Part shown: piece after piece, positions 45,521 through 57,440 of the stretch
How positions within the stretch are numbered: the stretch's first letter is position 1
How the letters are laid out: every line of letters begins with the position of its first letter
DNA from: Siphonodentalium dalli
Taxonomy: Eukaryota > Mollusca > Scaphopoda > Gadilida > Siphonodentaliidae
Length of the DNA: 64,000 bases
Assembly (NCBI GenBank): GCA_032622095.1
Contig: CP136065.1
Coordinates: 213,878,151 to 213,942,150 of the forward strand
Direction: 5' to 3'
The notes under the pieces: model-generated
Seen by the model: only the letters and a program-made list of their open reading frames with translations
Databases searched by the model: none
What the model was told of the DNA's origin: nothing
Position numbers and translations under genes: made by a program

Positions 45521-46855
45521 GTGAACAGATAGTCTCACTGGCTACCGTTGTGAGCAAAAGTTAACATTGAACCGTATGGAGAAATTTCGTTATTTTACTC
45601 GAACGTTGATAGTAATATCACTATACGGCCACCAAGTGATATTATAAGAAGATACGAAATTCAATGTAACAATCAGTAATCTAGTAATCTATTATATGCA
45701 ATATAGTCGATATAGCTATGCTTCAAGATAAAAACAAAAGACAAAAGTATCTCTACAATGCACAATGCCACTGATAGTCACTGATAGTCACCGTTGAGTC
45801 AAACGAAAAATGATCATCAAGACTACAGTTTGACAATGTGAATATATTGTAAATTATTGTTTAGTGATACGTGTTATCAACAGACAAGTGATTGAAGCCA
45901 AATTGCACATCTTAGCCAATTGTAATATGACAAATACACTGGTAAATAAAACTCCGTCATCGTCGTTGCCAATAGTCTGTCACACATACATCAAAAGAGT
46001 GTGTGTTTCATACATAGGACCAGAGACATTATGGTGGGGCAGTGTCTATTCTATGATATCCCTTCCGCCTTGATATGGTGTCCATTCACCTTTATATCTT
46101 ATACATATGGTCGTTATTTGCTGTCCATTCATCTTAAATGATGTCCATGCTCATTACGTGCGCTCGCGCAACAGTATGGCGATCAGTCAGATTCGTAGGT
46201 ACGTACGTTGGTGTCACCCTACCGATTTCACTCCATGACGTCACCCTTACGCAGTACATGCCGGCGACGTTACGGAGTAGATTATAGAGTTGAAGCCCTT
46301 GTCACTGACTTCCGTTACTAGCTCGTTGCTATATAAACAAACCAGCGATGTGGCTTTTGTCGAAAATTGACAGTCAGTACATTCGCCCTGTATACATGTA
46401 CTTTCAGAAAATACAAAACACCCAACGTTATACCCCACCAATGTCAGTGTCTCGATATGATTTGACCAAATTTCTTGACATGAAACCGCGACAGACACGG
46501 CGTGAAATACATTGCATTGAGTAAACAATTTCCCATTGTTTCAATTCAACTTAAAGATCGCGGTAAAATCAAAACCGCAATTTGTAAGTGGTAAACATCT
46601 GAAAAAGACATCAGGTACATGCAGAAACTAATTGTTGTGCATATTTATTTCTATTTGAGGTGGCAATTTTTCATGTTTATCAGTATTTTTAACGATAAGA
46701 GCGATGGTAATTGGGGGACTATATTTTATAGCGCATTAAATTTAAAATAAAAAGTCGTGAATTGGCTGAGTGTTTTCTATGTCTGCACATTTCGTTGATA
46801 ATTACGAGCCATTTGTTTGTCTAAATAACATTTTTAAGTTCGAAGAGCATTAGAA
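45521..46855. other. Interior of long-TIR element, nothing recognised
   Basis: A few units of the GGTGTCCATTCACC minisatellite at about 46075-46150. The ORF at 46247-46528 (minus) has many cysteines but no recognisable spacing. Confidence 0.35.
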
Positions 46856-46858
46856 TGG

Positions 46859-47022
46859 GGATAACAGTGTGGTGTTTTGTGATTTCGGAAAGGTACATGG
46901 CGAATATACTGTGGCAAATACCCGTTAATGGGCTCCGGTTCCGCCGTCGCCCATTAACTAAATTTGCCAGAGTATATTCGCCATGTACCTATCCGAAATC
47001 ACAAAACACCACACTGTTATCC
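46859..47022. mobile_element. Fold-back MITE
   Basis: Arms GGATAACAGTGTGGTGTTTT and their complement, continuing through 'gtacatggcgaatata' and 'cattaa', around a loop near 46935-46950 ('ctccggttccgccg'). Confidence 0.75.
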
Positions 47023-47214
47023 ACTAAATAAAATTATTGAAGATTGTAATTGTCTTTTTTTGCAAACATTAAATTAAATTAAATTAAATAAATTAAGTAA
47101 AATACAGTGACATTATTTTTTCAATTATTTTTTATTACATTTTTTGCGCACGTTGGCATCTCTCTGAGTGCATTCTAGTTTATATGCAGGGATGTGGCTA
47201 GAGGGGGTGTGTGG

Positions 47215-48310
47215 GGGGGTGTCTCACCCCCCAGCAGAGAGCTATATTTTCAATAGTTGGAAATTTCATACCTGCCACAACGAAATTTCACACCAACAAT
47301 AGGTTGAAAATGTACTTGTAGTTTGATTATAAAACAATTTATTGGGGGGAATTTATTGTTTTTCGACCAATATTTGCATATGTTCCTATTTTTGGTCAAA
47401 AATTTTGACAGAAATGGTCATCAGTTGGAAATTTTCCAACCTTAGGGGGTGACAGGTTGGAAATTTCCAACACTTGTAAAGCTTGTGTCCTGGCCCCTCC
47501 CCCGTGGCCAGTCAAAAACTTCTAGTTAATTTAAGAAAACAATATTGTCATACAATTGGTCAACATTGTCATTGGAATTGCCATCAGTTGGAAATTTTCC
47601 AACCTAAGTGGGGGTGTAGGGTTTGAAATTTCCAACAGTAGGAAGGCTTGAGGCTAGTCTAGATGTTAGGATTTTGCGATTTTCTTGTTCAGATTTCAAA
47701 ATTTTCGCACACCGGGCCGAACCATGGTCGGCCCGGTGTGTCATTGTCCCATCCACATGGCCAATACAAAACTGCTAATTAGTTTAGCAAAACAATATTT
47801 TACTACATTTGGTCAAACTTGTAGACATAAATGGTCATCAGTTGAAGAATTTTCCAACCTGAGGGGGAGCATGAGGTTGGAAATTTCCAACACTAGGAAA
47901 GCTTCAGTTGAGGCCAGTCTAGATGCTAGGATTTGCGATTTTCTTGTATAGTTTTCAAAATTTTCTCACACCGGGCCGAACAACCATGGTCGGCCGGTGT
48001 TTCCTGGTCTGTTGTCGGTAGCTGTGTGCATTTGTCTGGAATTAGATCACTAGTTGTTTTTTGGAGGGCAATTTTCAGGTTAAAATATCTTAATGTTCTC
48101 ATACTGAGAAAATAGAAGCATGGGTTATGAATATATAGGAAATTAGGCCTGAGTATGAGGTACAAGGGGGGGGGGGGGTGCAAATGGAATTATGCAAAAA
48201 GTTGTCATTCAGAATCAAGGGGGGGGGTGCAAATGGAATTATGCAAAATTGTGTTGGTGTGATTCCGACTCAAGGGGGGGTGCAGTTGGAAATTCCCAAG
48301 GTGGACACCC
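47215..48310. repeat. Diverged tandem repeat with GGTTGGAAATTTCCAAC and CACACCGGGCCGAAC
   Basis: Three or more imperfect copies of a ~270-bp unit: 'catcagttggaaattttcca' near 47418, 47583 and 47834; 'gcttgaggctagtctagatg' near 47646 and 47900; 'cacaccgggccgaac' at 47708 and 47970. The last part (48170-48310) repeats 'gggggtgcaaatggaatta' three times, a motif also seen at 53757. ORFs 47685-47951 and 47926-48183 are shadows. Confidence 0.7.
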
Positions 48311-48339
48311 CCCAGCGGAGACCCTCTAGCCACATCCCT

Positions 48340-48810
48340 GTTTATATGGCATTCATTAACCTTTATATGGTGTGCAAATGTCATATGGTGTCCATTCATA
48401 TTTACATGGTGTCCATTTACCTTTATTATGGTGAGTGCTGTTCTTTTTTGGGTGTCCATTGACCTTGTTATGGTTTCCATTCGCCTTTATATAGTGTACA
48501 TTCACCTTTCTACGGTGACTATTCACCTTTATACATGTATGGTGGGCATACACCTTTATATTGTGTCCATTTGTCTTTCTATGGTGTCCATTCACCTTTA
48601 TATTGTGTCCATATGTCTTTCTATGGTGTCCATTCACTTTTATTTGGTGTGCAAATATTTTTCTATGTGATGTCCATTCACCTTCATGTGCCCGTTCGCC
48701 TTTAAATTGTGTCCATTCACCTGTATATGATGTCCATTCGCCTTTCGGTGGTATACAATCGCATTTCAATTGTGTCCATTCGCCTTTATATGGTATGCAC
48801 GTGTCATTAT
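48340..48810 (+). repeat. ~20-24-bp minisatellite (GGTGTCCATTCACCTTTATA), forward block
   Basis: About twenty degenerate units of 'atggtgtccattcaccttta'. Periods vary (20-25). Frames through it give VSIHLYIVSICLS-like or HIKVNGHHRKT-like strings on opposite strands; artefacts. Confidence 0.85.
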
Positions 48811-49398
48811 AAACCGGTTCACACCCCTCGGCTAATCAAATTGCTCCAATTCATGAACAATATTTCTTGTATGAATCTGTATTTCGACGGGGCCAAAATA
48901 TAGAATTGAGCAAAATATCACACATACATTGACATTAATTGGATAGTAAGCTGAAAGGAGATCGGAGAGGAAGGTGTGAAAGACTATAAGAATACGCCAT
49001 AATGATAGCACCAGTCACTCGGAAAGTTAAAACACGATCAGTAGCGGTCATAGAGGTGGTGGGCTGCATCGATGGGGCCCCAGCAATTTCGATTGAATAT
49101 TTTTCGGTTTATCGGGAGGGGGCGGGGTGATTGGAAGTAAACTGAATGAAAACTATTTGGATTTTTGGAATGATACCATTGAGAACATTGGAGACAAAAT
49201 GGTTTATTAACGCTGATAAATAATGCTGACGCAAGTGATCCGATTGTCAACGAGCATTTGACTAATTGTTCAACAGGAAAATGTAACACCACAAACCATT
49301 CAACTAACTTTTTGTTGAATGGTAATTGATAGGTAATCGTCGTATATAATGTGGCTGAATTTTGTTTGCCTGGGGTGTGAACCGTTTTATAAATATGT
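48811..49398. other. Interior of long-TIR element, nothing recognised
   Basis: No supported gene. Confidence 0.35.
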
Positions 49399-49399
49399 C

Positions 49400-49479
49400 A
49401 TAACCCGCTTGGGATCTACAAGAAATATAGACCGCGGCCTTGGTTTGTATTTCTTGTAAAGTTACCCAAGCGGGTTATA
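49400..49479. mobile_element. Short fold-back
   Basis: 'ataacccgcttgggatctac' pairs with 'gtaaagttacccaagcgggttat'-like sequence (first 20: GTAAAGTTACCCAAGCGGGT), around a GC-rich loop 'gaccgcggcc'. Confidence 0.65.
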
Positions 49480-49484
49480 ACCTA

Positions 49485-49690
49485 TACTTATATGATGTCA
49501 ATTCGCCTACCTATGGTGTAAATTGATTCGCCTTTCGATGGTGTCCATTAACCGTCATATATATGGTGTGAAAATGTCGTTATATGATGTCCATTCACCT
49601 TTATGATGATGAGCACTGTTCTTTCTGAGATGACCATGCATGTCTATATGGTGTCAATTTACCTTTGCATGGTGTCAATATTATAAGTTA
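49485..49690 (+). repeat. Minisatellite, second forward block
   Basis: Further degenerate units of the GGTGTCCATTCACC family. Confidence 0.75.
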
Positions 49691-50205
49691 CGGGACGCTT
49701 AGTGGTCGGATATGGTGGCATGTGAGGTGAAGCGAGATCGATATTAGGCGAGGCCGTATTTATTATGTCAGTGGACAAAATCCAGCATATCCATTTAATT
49801 AATCGTCGCTGTAATTTATTGTAATTTGGTCAGATAAATGTGTCGTCTATGACCATTAACTTATGTAACGTCACAGCGACGCATCCTAGACGTTGAACGT
49901 CAACGCATTGAGTAAATGGCTAATTACCAGAAGTAGGACATCTTGTTGAGTTTGATAGTTAATTTATATCGCATGCAGGTTTTGGTACATGGCACTATGT
50001 CTTTAAATTCATATAAAATGATATCCGACAGATATCCCCTTTCTTGGCGCCAAAATACACCAAAGGCGACTAAGTTTCTGAAAAAAAACAAGATGGCGGA
50101 TAAGCACCTAATATTGATTTAATATTAGGTCACCAACCTAATATGTGTTCATATACCGTCACTGTATATCGACGCTGATTGGCTAATTGAAAGAGCTGAC
50201 ATACT
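49691..50205. other. Interior of long-TIR element, nothing recognised
   Basis: A short palindrome CCTAATATTGATTTAATATT-AGG at about 50107-50130; otherwise nothing. Confidence 0.35.
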
Positions 50206-50645
50206 AAATATATACATGGTGCCTATTCACCTTTATAGTGTCTCCATTCATCTTATTTGGTTTCGTTTTACCTCTATATTGTGTTGTGTTATGTGGTGCT
50301 GCATTGTGTGTCCTTCATATGGTGTCAGTTTACATTTATATGGTTTGTTTTACCTAGGTTTACATTGTTTTATATGGTTCCCAGTCATCGCTGTCTGGTG
50401 TCCATTCACCTGTATGTGGTGTTCATTCACCTTCATAGTTTGTCCATTTACACACCATATTATAAATTATTTAACTATATATGATGTGGGTTTTACCTTT
50501 CTTTATATGGTATCCATTTACGTGTATCGGTATACGATGGCCAAGTATGCTGATGGCCTCCGTTCTTTATATGATGTATACGCCTTTATATAATCTATAT
50601 ACGACTTTATATGCTGTGCGTATGGTCTGTTTTATGTAGTATATC
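50206..50645 (+). repeat. Minisatellite, third forward block
   Basis: Units like 'ggtgtccattcacctgtatg', up to a switch point near 50645. Confidence 0.8.
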
Positions 50646-50649
50646 ATCA

Positions 50650-51075
50650 TGATGGTGAATGGACACCATGTAAAGATATTTTCACGCCATATAAATACAT
50701 TTCCACACCATATGACGACAATTCAAAATCAAATAAAGATGAATGGACACCATATGAAGGTGGAACCACATCACACACAGACGTATGCATATCATACGGA
50801 GAACAGATGTCAGCGTCTTAATGGTGAACGGACACCATATTATACAGGTAAAACACACCATAGAAAGGTAAATGGACAATATATAAAGATCACTGCACAC
50901 CACATAAAGACCAGTGCTCGTCGGGTGGACACATGATAATGTCATAAATGATTTGCACACCACACAAAGATGAATTGTCACCATGTGAAGGTGAATTGAC
51001 ACCATATAAAGATAGAATAACATTATAGAATAGACGACAACCACATAAGGTAGCTATTGTGTTCCATATAAAATA
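50650..51075 (-). repeat. Minisatellite, inverted block
   Basis: Right after 50645 the same family continues on the opposite strand ('gaatggacaccatgtaaaga', 'gaattgacaccatataaaga'), giving a head-to-head array. Confidence 0.85.
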
Positions 51076-52150
51076 TAGAACCGCTGGATGCACGTGTGAG
51101 GACGATCATGATGGAGTATCGTTTGTAAGTATATTTGTCACATTACAACTCGTTGTGATTAACAATTGGCTTCAGGTATCAATTAAACAACCATTTTTCC
51201 AAACTGCGCCTGAGTTTCATACATAGTATTTTGAGAAATTTCAATTCACATATCAGCATACACCAAAGGCGCCAATGTTAAATTGTGAACGCAACTGTAT
51301 CCAGCAAGAGCACACTGACCGCATCCAAAATTTAAAATATATGTCCGAGGTTCACACTTAGCAGTTGTCATAATATTTCAAATTGAACCGATCACCATAT
51401 GCCAAATGGCAGCACCTATCATTTTTCGATAAAAACAAAACGCGCTTTAAATATTTGACCCTGTTTTATGCCGACCCTCCAAAATTTCAGAATGGAAACA
51501 AGTCAATCCTGAAAATATACCAACTAGGCATACAACATTTGTTTTCAGATCGCTTTTAGCAAGCAAAAAATTAGATCTGACATAAGGAATCAGACTATTT
51601 GTCAAACGCGTCCCTACATATCATTTTGGGGGAGGGATACGTTTTTGCCTCCTATTCACATTAAGTAGGGCATTGGGTTACAATAATACAGCTATCCAAT
51701 AGCAGATATGCCAGGGAACACAAAAATGCATATATATGGTGACAACATCCACTACGTTTTCGATAGACGGAGTTGAAACAGACACATTTAGCTGAAAAAA
51801 GACATTCACGGTTAACGATATACGTCACAGCTCAAGCATCCAACGATTATCTGGCAAATCATTACCAGTTTCAATACCAGGCACATAGCTGTCTTCCAAA
51901 TCAACGGAAGAAAAGGATAAATTGAATATAGCTTAAGAAGCTTAGACTGGTGAACATCACAGGAACTAACCCGAAAATGCATAACAATAAGAATGGGTAT
52001 AGCATGAGGAAAATGTGAAAAAAAATCGTATTTTGCCCCTTATATTGACCCCGCGACTACCAGATCCTGAAATAGTTGGGCTACATAAATATTCTGGTCG
52101 CTGAAATTCCCCTTTCTGGTGTTACCCCGTGTAATGAGAGCCCATATACT

Positions 52151-53099
52151 ATAATAATACTTAGAGCACAATCCCGTTGATACAATCGTTCCCTGATTAT
52201 AATTGGTAAAGCACACACATTCCCCAAGGCTGGTGAAGGAATAGTTCAGTGATTATCCCATTGGTAGACACACGCAACTCATAACAGACAAATCGCACGG
52301 GCTCTTCAAAGTGCGACCAGTCCGTGCTGTTTCTGGGATATCTATTCACATTCAACGGCGATCAGATCATGCTAATGACGTTGTTGGGCGTGGCTAACCG
52401 ACTATTGTGTCCAATCGCGTCGTGGTCAAAACACTCTCAACGGCACATTTCCAGTTGATTGCATTATGTGGGATAAATTGTGCTCTAAGTCGGTCAGAGC
52501 ACGCGAATGGTTCTTTACCAGAATAAATCTCGCCTTCGACTCGATTGATTCTGGTAAAGAACAATTCTTGTGCTTTAACCCTTACTTCGAGACATTCCTG
52601 TTTGAAAACAACCGTGTCCCTCGGACTTCCTGACAGTGCGGGAAACGGAAGGCGTGCTGACTTCCTCTGCGACCGGCGAACATAAGAATAGCGTTCTTCG
52701 TATGGAGCCTAACAAGGACAGCTCCGGTAAATCGATCTCGGGGCCATGGAATGTTCGTACACCTAAGTATCCCTTGCATTGTGGAGACATGCCATACTTA
52801 CTAGCCTAGATGAATCCAGACTCAAATGTAAAATAATTTTGCAGTTAAGTCTGAGTTCACTTAGGCTGTACTGGCAAAGAGGAAATGCAAAATGGGGAAA
52901 TTTCAAAAAGTTGTGATATGCAGACAATGGACACGATATACCAATAATTTTGTCGATAAAAGACATTTATTCCATAACGCGAACACAAATATGACCAGAT
53001 GTGGTGATTTTCTTATTCATTCGAGTTATGATTCGCTAAAATAACAATAAAATGGTAGGGTTTCACAAAAGACGTCCCATGCAACCATCGCTGTTATTT

Positions 53100-53100
<1 letters not shown>
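52151..53100. other. Intergenic with a hairpin and an interspersed segment
   Basis: 52511-52563 is a hairpin (GTTCTTTACCAGAATAAATC / GATTCTGGTAAAGAAC). 52620-52760 resembles 42950-43060 ('cctgacagtgcggga', 'cataagaatag', 'taaatcgatctcg'). ORFs 52575-52966 (minus) lie over this repeat and are not supported. Confidence 0.45.
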
Positions 53101-53146
<46 letters not shown>

Positions 53147-53182
53147 GTGAGGGTGTGTGTGTGATGGAGGGTGTGTGTGTGT
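53100..53182. repeat. (GT)n microsatellite
   Basis: About 21 uninterrupted GT units, then imperfect GAGGGT/GTGT units. The minus-strand ORF of Thr-His repeats is an artefact. Confidence 0.95.
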
Positions 53183-54345
53183 GGAAATTTTCGTTTTAAA
53201 TATAAATTGTTGCATCTATCCACACACAAACACGGGCGTACATCCATACCTACCCCCACGCAATACATTTATTAATTAATTTAATATGATTATACCAGAT
53301 TAATATTTATAATTACTTGGGCCAATATATATATCGTGCAACAATTCGTTAAATTGTCCATATAAAAACGTCACAGTACGTCTTTCCCAATTGATGGGTT
53401 CGGTCATCCTCCCGCGAAGTTTCAGAAATTAACAGGCACACCATCGGTTTGTGATGAATGTATATTATTTTACAATTACGTGCACATAGTCTAATCTCCA
53501 CCCATCACCCCCTACGTGCAAAAAAAAAAAAAAAAAAAAATTCTTCCGACAACCTGTGGACACATCCTATTTTTCCATGATGTTTACACTAATATATAGC
53601 TGCTTTAAAATTTTTTAAATAACTCTCAACGTTTGTATGGCGACAATTGGAACATGTATTGGCTTCACCATAATGCGTATTTTTCTACTTCTGGTAAACA
53701 TATCGTCATAATTTTGAAAATTTCCAACATTGTGTCAGGTTTGATATTTCAAGGGATGCAAATGGAATTTTGCGAATCTGGAAGTTTGATTTCTGGTTCA
53801 AGGAGATGTAGTTGCAAAGTTTGAGGTGAACACCACACCCCAAACAAATGGGAACCACTCGTCCACGTCCCTGGAACCTGTGTGAATTTGTCGACTTGGG
53901 GTATAAAGCATGATCGTTCTAGATTACGAATGTCGACTTGTGATATAAAGCATGGTATATAATGTTCCCGGTCGGAGAAACATAAGGTCGAGGTAGAACA
54001 CACTTATAAGATTTTGACATCACACTCGTTTCTTTCGTCGGTCCCGACCTTTACCTCTAATGTTTTTCATTGAAATTAATCAAACATGTAATGCTGCGCG
54101 CATGTTTTATGTCACCGGCGATCAACTTAGTGGTCAATCTCGCCTTGATTGAATAATAATATACCGCAGTCATGTCGATCCGATCGCCGATCACAGACAG
54201 CTTCGCCCTTTATAAGACAGCTGGACTATACACAAACCCAGTTGGTGAATATGATCATGATGGCCGCCATTTTGGATTTGTGTGGCCATTTTGGATTGGA
54301 ATATATCACATATATATTGCCTATCAGGCGACGTTCTTATATTTA
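53183..54345. other. Intergenic, A-run and short repeats only
   Basis: A 20-base poly-A lies at 53521-53540. 53757-53830 resembles the GGGTGCAAATGGAATT repeat at 48180. A (TA)n-like run and 'gtcgacttg' duplicates at 53890-53950. No gene. Confidence 0.4.
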
Positions 54346-55395
54346 TTACCTATTTGTGATATAAACAATTCATTTTGTGATATAAAAAGATGAATATATG
54401 ATGTCACAAAATCGAATATATAATATAAAAAATTGTAAGCATTTAGTGATATCACATATTCGATTTTATGCTATCATATATTCATTTTGTGATATCACTT
54501 ATTCGAACTTGTAATATCATATATTCATTTTGGGATATCAATAATTCGGATGAAAAGACTATTTAGTGATATTTAGTGATATCATGAAATATTTATTGAT
54601 ATCATAAAATGAATCTATGATATCACAATATCGAATTATTGATATAACTATGGTGAATATTATCTTCCAAGGGTTGATAAATTATCATGATAAATCCTCA
54701 TGTCAACCTCGAAACAATGCAATAAGTGTTTTATTATATGATCTGCCAATGTTGTCAATAGTTTATGATATCACAAAACTATTTTAAGGTAGCACTAATT
54801 CCAATTTGAGATATCATAAATTCATTTTTTCCCCCACAAAATCGAATTATTGATATTACAACATAGGAGTAAGCATTTAGTAATATCAATAATTCGATTT
54901 TGTGATATCATAAAATGTTGGGGAATTTGTGATATCACAAAATGGAATTAGTGATGTCATAAATTCATTTTGTGATACCACAAAATCAAATATATTATAT
55001 CACTAAATATGTAAGCATTTAGTGATATCAATAATTCGATGTTATGATATCATAAAATGATTTAATGATAGCGCAACATGTTGAAGGAATAGTAGTCCAG
55101 CTATGCAATTTTCAATTTAATGATATCACAAAATAAATTAGTGATATCACCAATTAAATGTGTATCACAAAATCGAATTATTGATATCACTAAATTCTTA
55201 CTATTTTGTGACATCAATAACTCGATTTTGTGCTATTAATAAAATCATTTATCATATAAAAAATTGGAATAAGTGATATCTTAAAATCAATTTGTGATAT
55301 AAAATATTTATGGATATCATATATTCGATTTTGTGATATCATATATTCATTTAGTGCTATCATAAAAATTATTATTCATATCACTAAAGAGGTAA
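54346..55395. repeat. GATATC-rich satellite-like block
   Basis: More than thirty occurrences of GTGATATCA or close variants, alternating with AATTCGATTTTGTG and CATTTTGTG segments in both orientations, over about 1 kb. Units are short and imperfect (about 20-35 bp), and the core motif is itself palindromic. No gene. Confidence 0.8.
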
Positions 55396-56103
55396 TAAAT
55401 AGAAGAAAGGCACCCCATAAGTGTCAGCTATTGTCAGCTAATTAGTGTTTTATCTAGTCATCATCTGAGAACAATTCAGACATACATATATCAATGATGT
55501 TACGACTAACGTTAAGTCCCAGTAGTATTACACATGATAGGACCATTGGCCTTGTGGCGACCATCTTGAATTTTGGCGGTATTTTGGATTAAATATATAC
55601 ATAATAAATATGGTCAGTTTATTTATGATCTTATCAAGTCATCATCTGACAACAAGCCAGGCATGTACATATATCAAGGTTACATGCTATTACGATTAAC
55701 ATTCATCACCAAGAAACGTTAAATGTTTATTTTTAAAAACATATATTCTTGAAAAAAAAGAAGTTTGTAACCCTCTCAAAAAAAAATTCCGCCCTCCCCT
55801 TTTCTGCCCCTTGACAACAACGGCGTCACTTTAGAAAATTCTGATCCGCACCATTATATTTCTCGTAAAAAGTTACCCCTAATATACCCCTTTGGTATAA
55901 TCTAGATGGTCCCCTGTGAATTTCTATAGAACACAGACAGACAGACATTCGCAAATATAGATATAGATAAATGCTGATTATTTATTGGTATTTTTCTTTA
56001 AATGCTGCAGATTCTTTTATAGCTGCTCCTGATTCTTTGCGAGCATTTAATTGTTACGGATTAGTTTTTATATGTATTTCGATATCATTTCGGCGAAAAT
56101 GCT
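55396..56103. other. Intergenic, nothing firm recognised
   Basis: Repeated 'agtcatcatctga(g)aacaa' near 55455 and 55635 suggests a small duplication. No gene supported. Confidence 0.35.
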
Positions 56104-56111
56104 TTTCTAAT

Positions 56112-56365
56112 GCTATATCTGTCCATGGAAGTCTGAGTGCCTCGAAAAGGTGGTTCAACATTGTGCGAGAGACCGAGCCGACGGACAAATATGGAAATAC
56201 AAGCCGCGGGTTTTCATAGTGTGTGGTTCTGCGATCAGAGACACGGAATACATCAACTACGTCTTTTGGTTCCCAACCAAGAAGCAAACTGTCCTAGTAT
56301 GCGGAACCAAATATGGTTACTCAGTCATAATGTTAACATCGCATGGGCCTACAGTTTGTCGCTAA
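56112..56365 (+). CDS. Possible orphan exon or ORF, unidentified
   Basis: An open frame of about 84 codons reads CYICPWKSECLEKVVQHC ... IWKYKPRVFIVCGSAIRD, then YVFWFPTKKQTVLVCGTKYG to a stop. Composition (aromatic, Cys, alternating hydrophobic strands) looks more protein-like than nearby shadows. There is no clear start codon context and no certain splice site, and an overlapping minus-strand frame (56054-56287) is also long. It could be an old coding relic or chance. Confidence 0.2.
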
Positions 56366-56959
56366 GTCGTATTTTCATAGTTCGCCCTGGACTCCGCATG
56401 GTATCTAATTTATCTCTGCAGTTAGGAAACATTGACGCTCTGCGTGATGCGACATACTGATTACATTTCTGACTACGAAAATGGTATGTAGAATTATTGG
56501 CAACGGGTTGACTGTCATATTGGCACATTGCTACATGTACCAAGCTTTTATAAAAAACGAGTATTATAATGAACCCAGCTTTATAAAAGTCTCGCCAAAA
56601 TGGCGCTGACCTTTTTCTAACTGTCATGGCCCTATAGGCAGAATTGTCCAAGCGCAGGATTTATGCGTACACTCCTTTGCGTTCCATTATAGTAAACAGC
56701 CATCTTGAGATAATGAAACAAAATAAGAACAAAACCCGGATTTTAAAAAGTTGGGTAACCGAATGCCAATTTATCAAACCTGGTTACCCATTGCAAGTGT
56801 CAAGTGTACCCGAAAAATAGTGACAGTGACCATTCATCTTTAATGGTTTGGTATAATTAATTTGTGACTTCCAGTTATTGTTTGTGGTAAAAACAATTAC
56901 GATCAAAGTCGTTGGACCGGAGACTCGCTCTTAAACGTGAACTTATTATTGTTATTTAT
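56366..56959. other. Intergenic, nothing recognised
   Basis: No supported feature; the minus ORF 56349-56651 lacks motifs. Confidence 0.35.
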
Positions 56960-57105
56960 ATAAGGATTAACTGTCATGTGGACTGTTTTTATGGAGATGT
57001 AACCGCGAGGTGGGTGGTCATAACTTGTGCAAAGCCCGAAGTTATGACCACTCACCTCGCGGTTACATCTCCATAAAAACAGTCCACATGACAGTTAATC
57101 CATAT
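56960..57105. mobile_element. Fold-back module (ATAAGGATTAAC family), copy 2
   Basis: Arms starting ATAAGGATTAACTGTCATG and its complement, loop around 'tgtgcaaagcccgaag'. Same family as 8959-9105, with stronger pairing. Confidence 0.85.
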
Positions 57106-57440
57106 ATTTATATACATTTAGCGAAAAAGCCACTTTTGTAAATGTATTTAAATCGAAAAGTGTATCGTGACAAAACCAGCCCAAAATATCCCATAGCACC
57201 CTTGGCAAAAGTTAACAGGAACAATTTCTCTTTGTATTGAAACCCGATGATTTATTAAGTCAATCCTGCGCGAGTCCAAATGCGCCCAAAACATTACGCG
57301 TTCGTCTTTCCAAAACCAATGACGCGTCGATGTAGTAATTATGAGGCTGCAGTTATGACCTGTTGCGCGTTCACCGAGAAATAATTGCAACTAGGCACGT
57401 GGGCGCCGACCAATCTGAATGCTGGATTTAGTGATAATCA
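57106..57440 (-). repeat. Interspersed repeat, inverted partner of 8630-8958
   Basis: Matches the reverse complement of 8630-8958 through 'ttaggcacgtgggcgccgac'-like sequence at the far end. The ORF 57148-57390 on the minus strand is within it and is not a gene. Confidence 0.8.

Larger units (their letters stand above)
44751..52150. mobile_element. ~7.4-kb element with long terminal inverted repeats
   Basis: The left end (44751 to about 45520) and the right end (about 51180 to 52150) are inverted copies with perhaps 75-80% agreement by eye: outer blocks 'cagaaaggggaatttc', 'tatttatgtagcccaacta', 'gcattttccgggttagttc', then 'cagataatcgttcgacg' and innermost 'gaattgaaatttctcaaaa'. Outermost sequence reads AGTAT(G/A)TG. 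TIRs of nearly 1 kb recall Polinton/Maverick or long-TIR Mutator elements, but no polymerase, integrase or capsid-like frame is visible and no clear target duplication is seen. The interior is dominated by minisatellite, GGTTGG-type repeats and fold-backs. Confidence 0.6.

Noticed and set aside
48205-51093. His/Lys/Asn-rich and Val/Ile/Leu-rich ORFs on opposite strands
   Set aside because: Translations of the GGTGTCCATTCACC minisatellite.
53026-53268. Minus-strand ORF with Thr-His repeats
   Set aside because: It is the (GT)n microsatellite read in frame.
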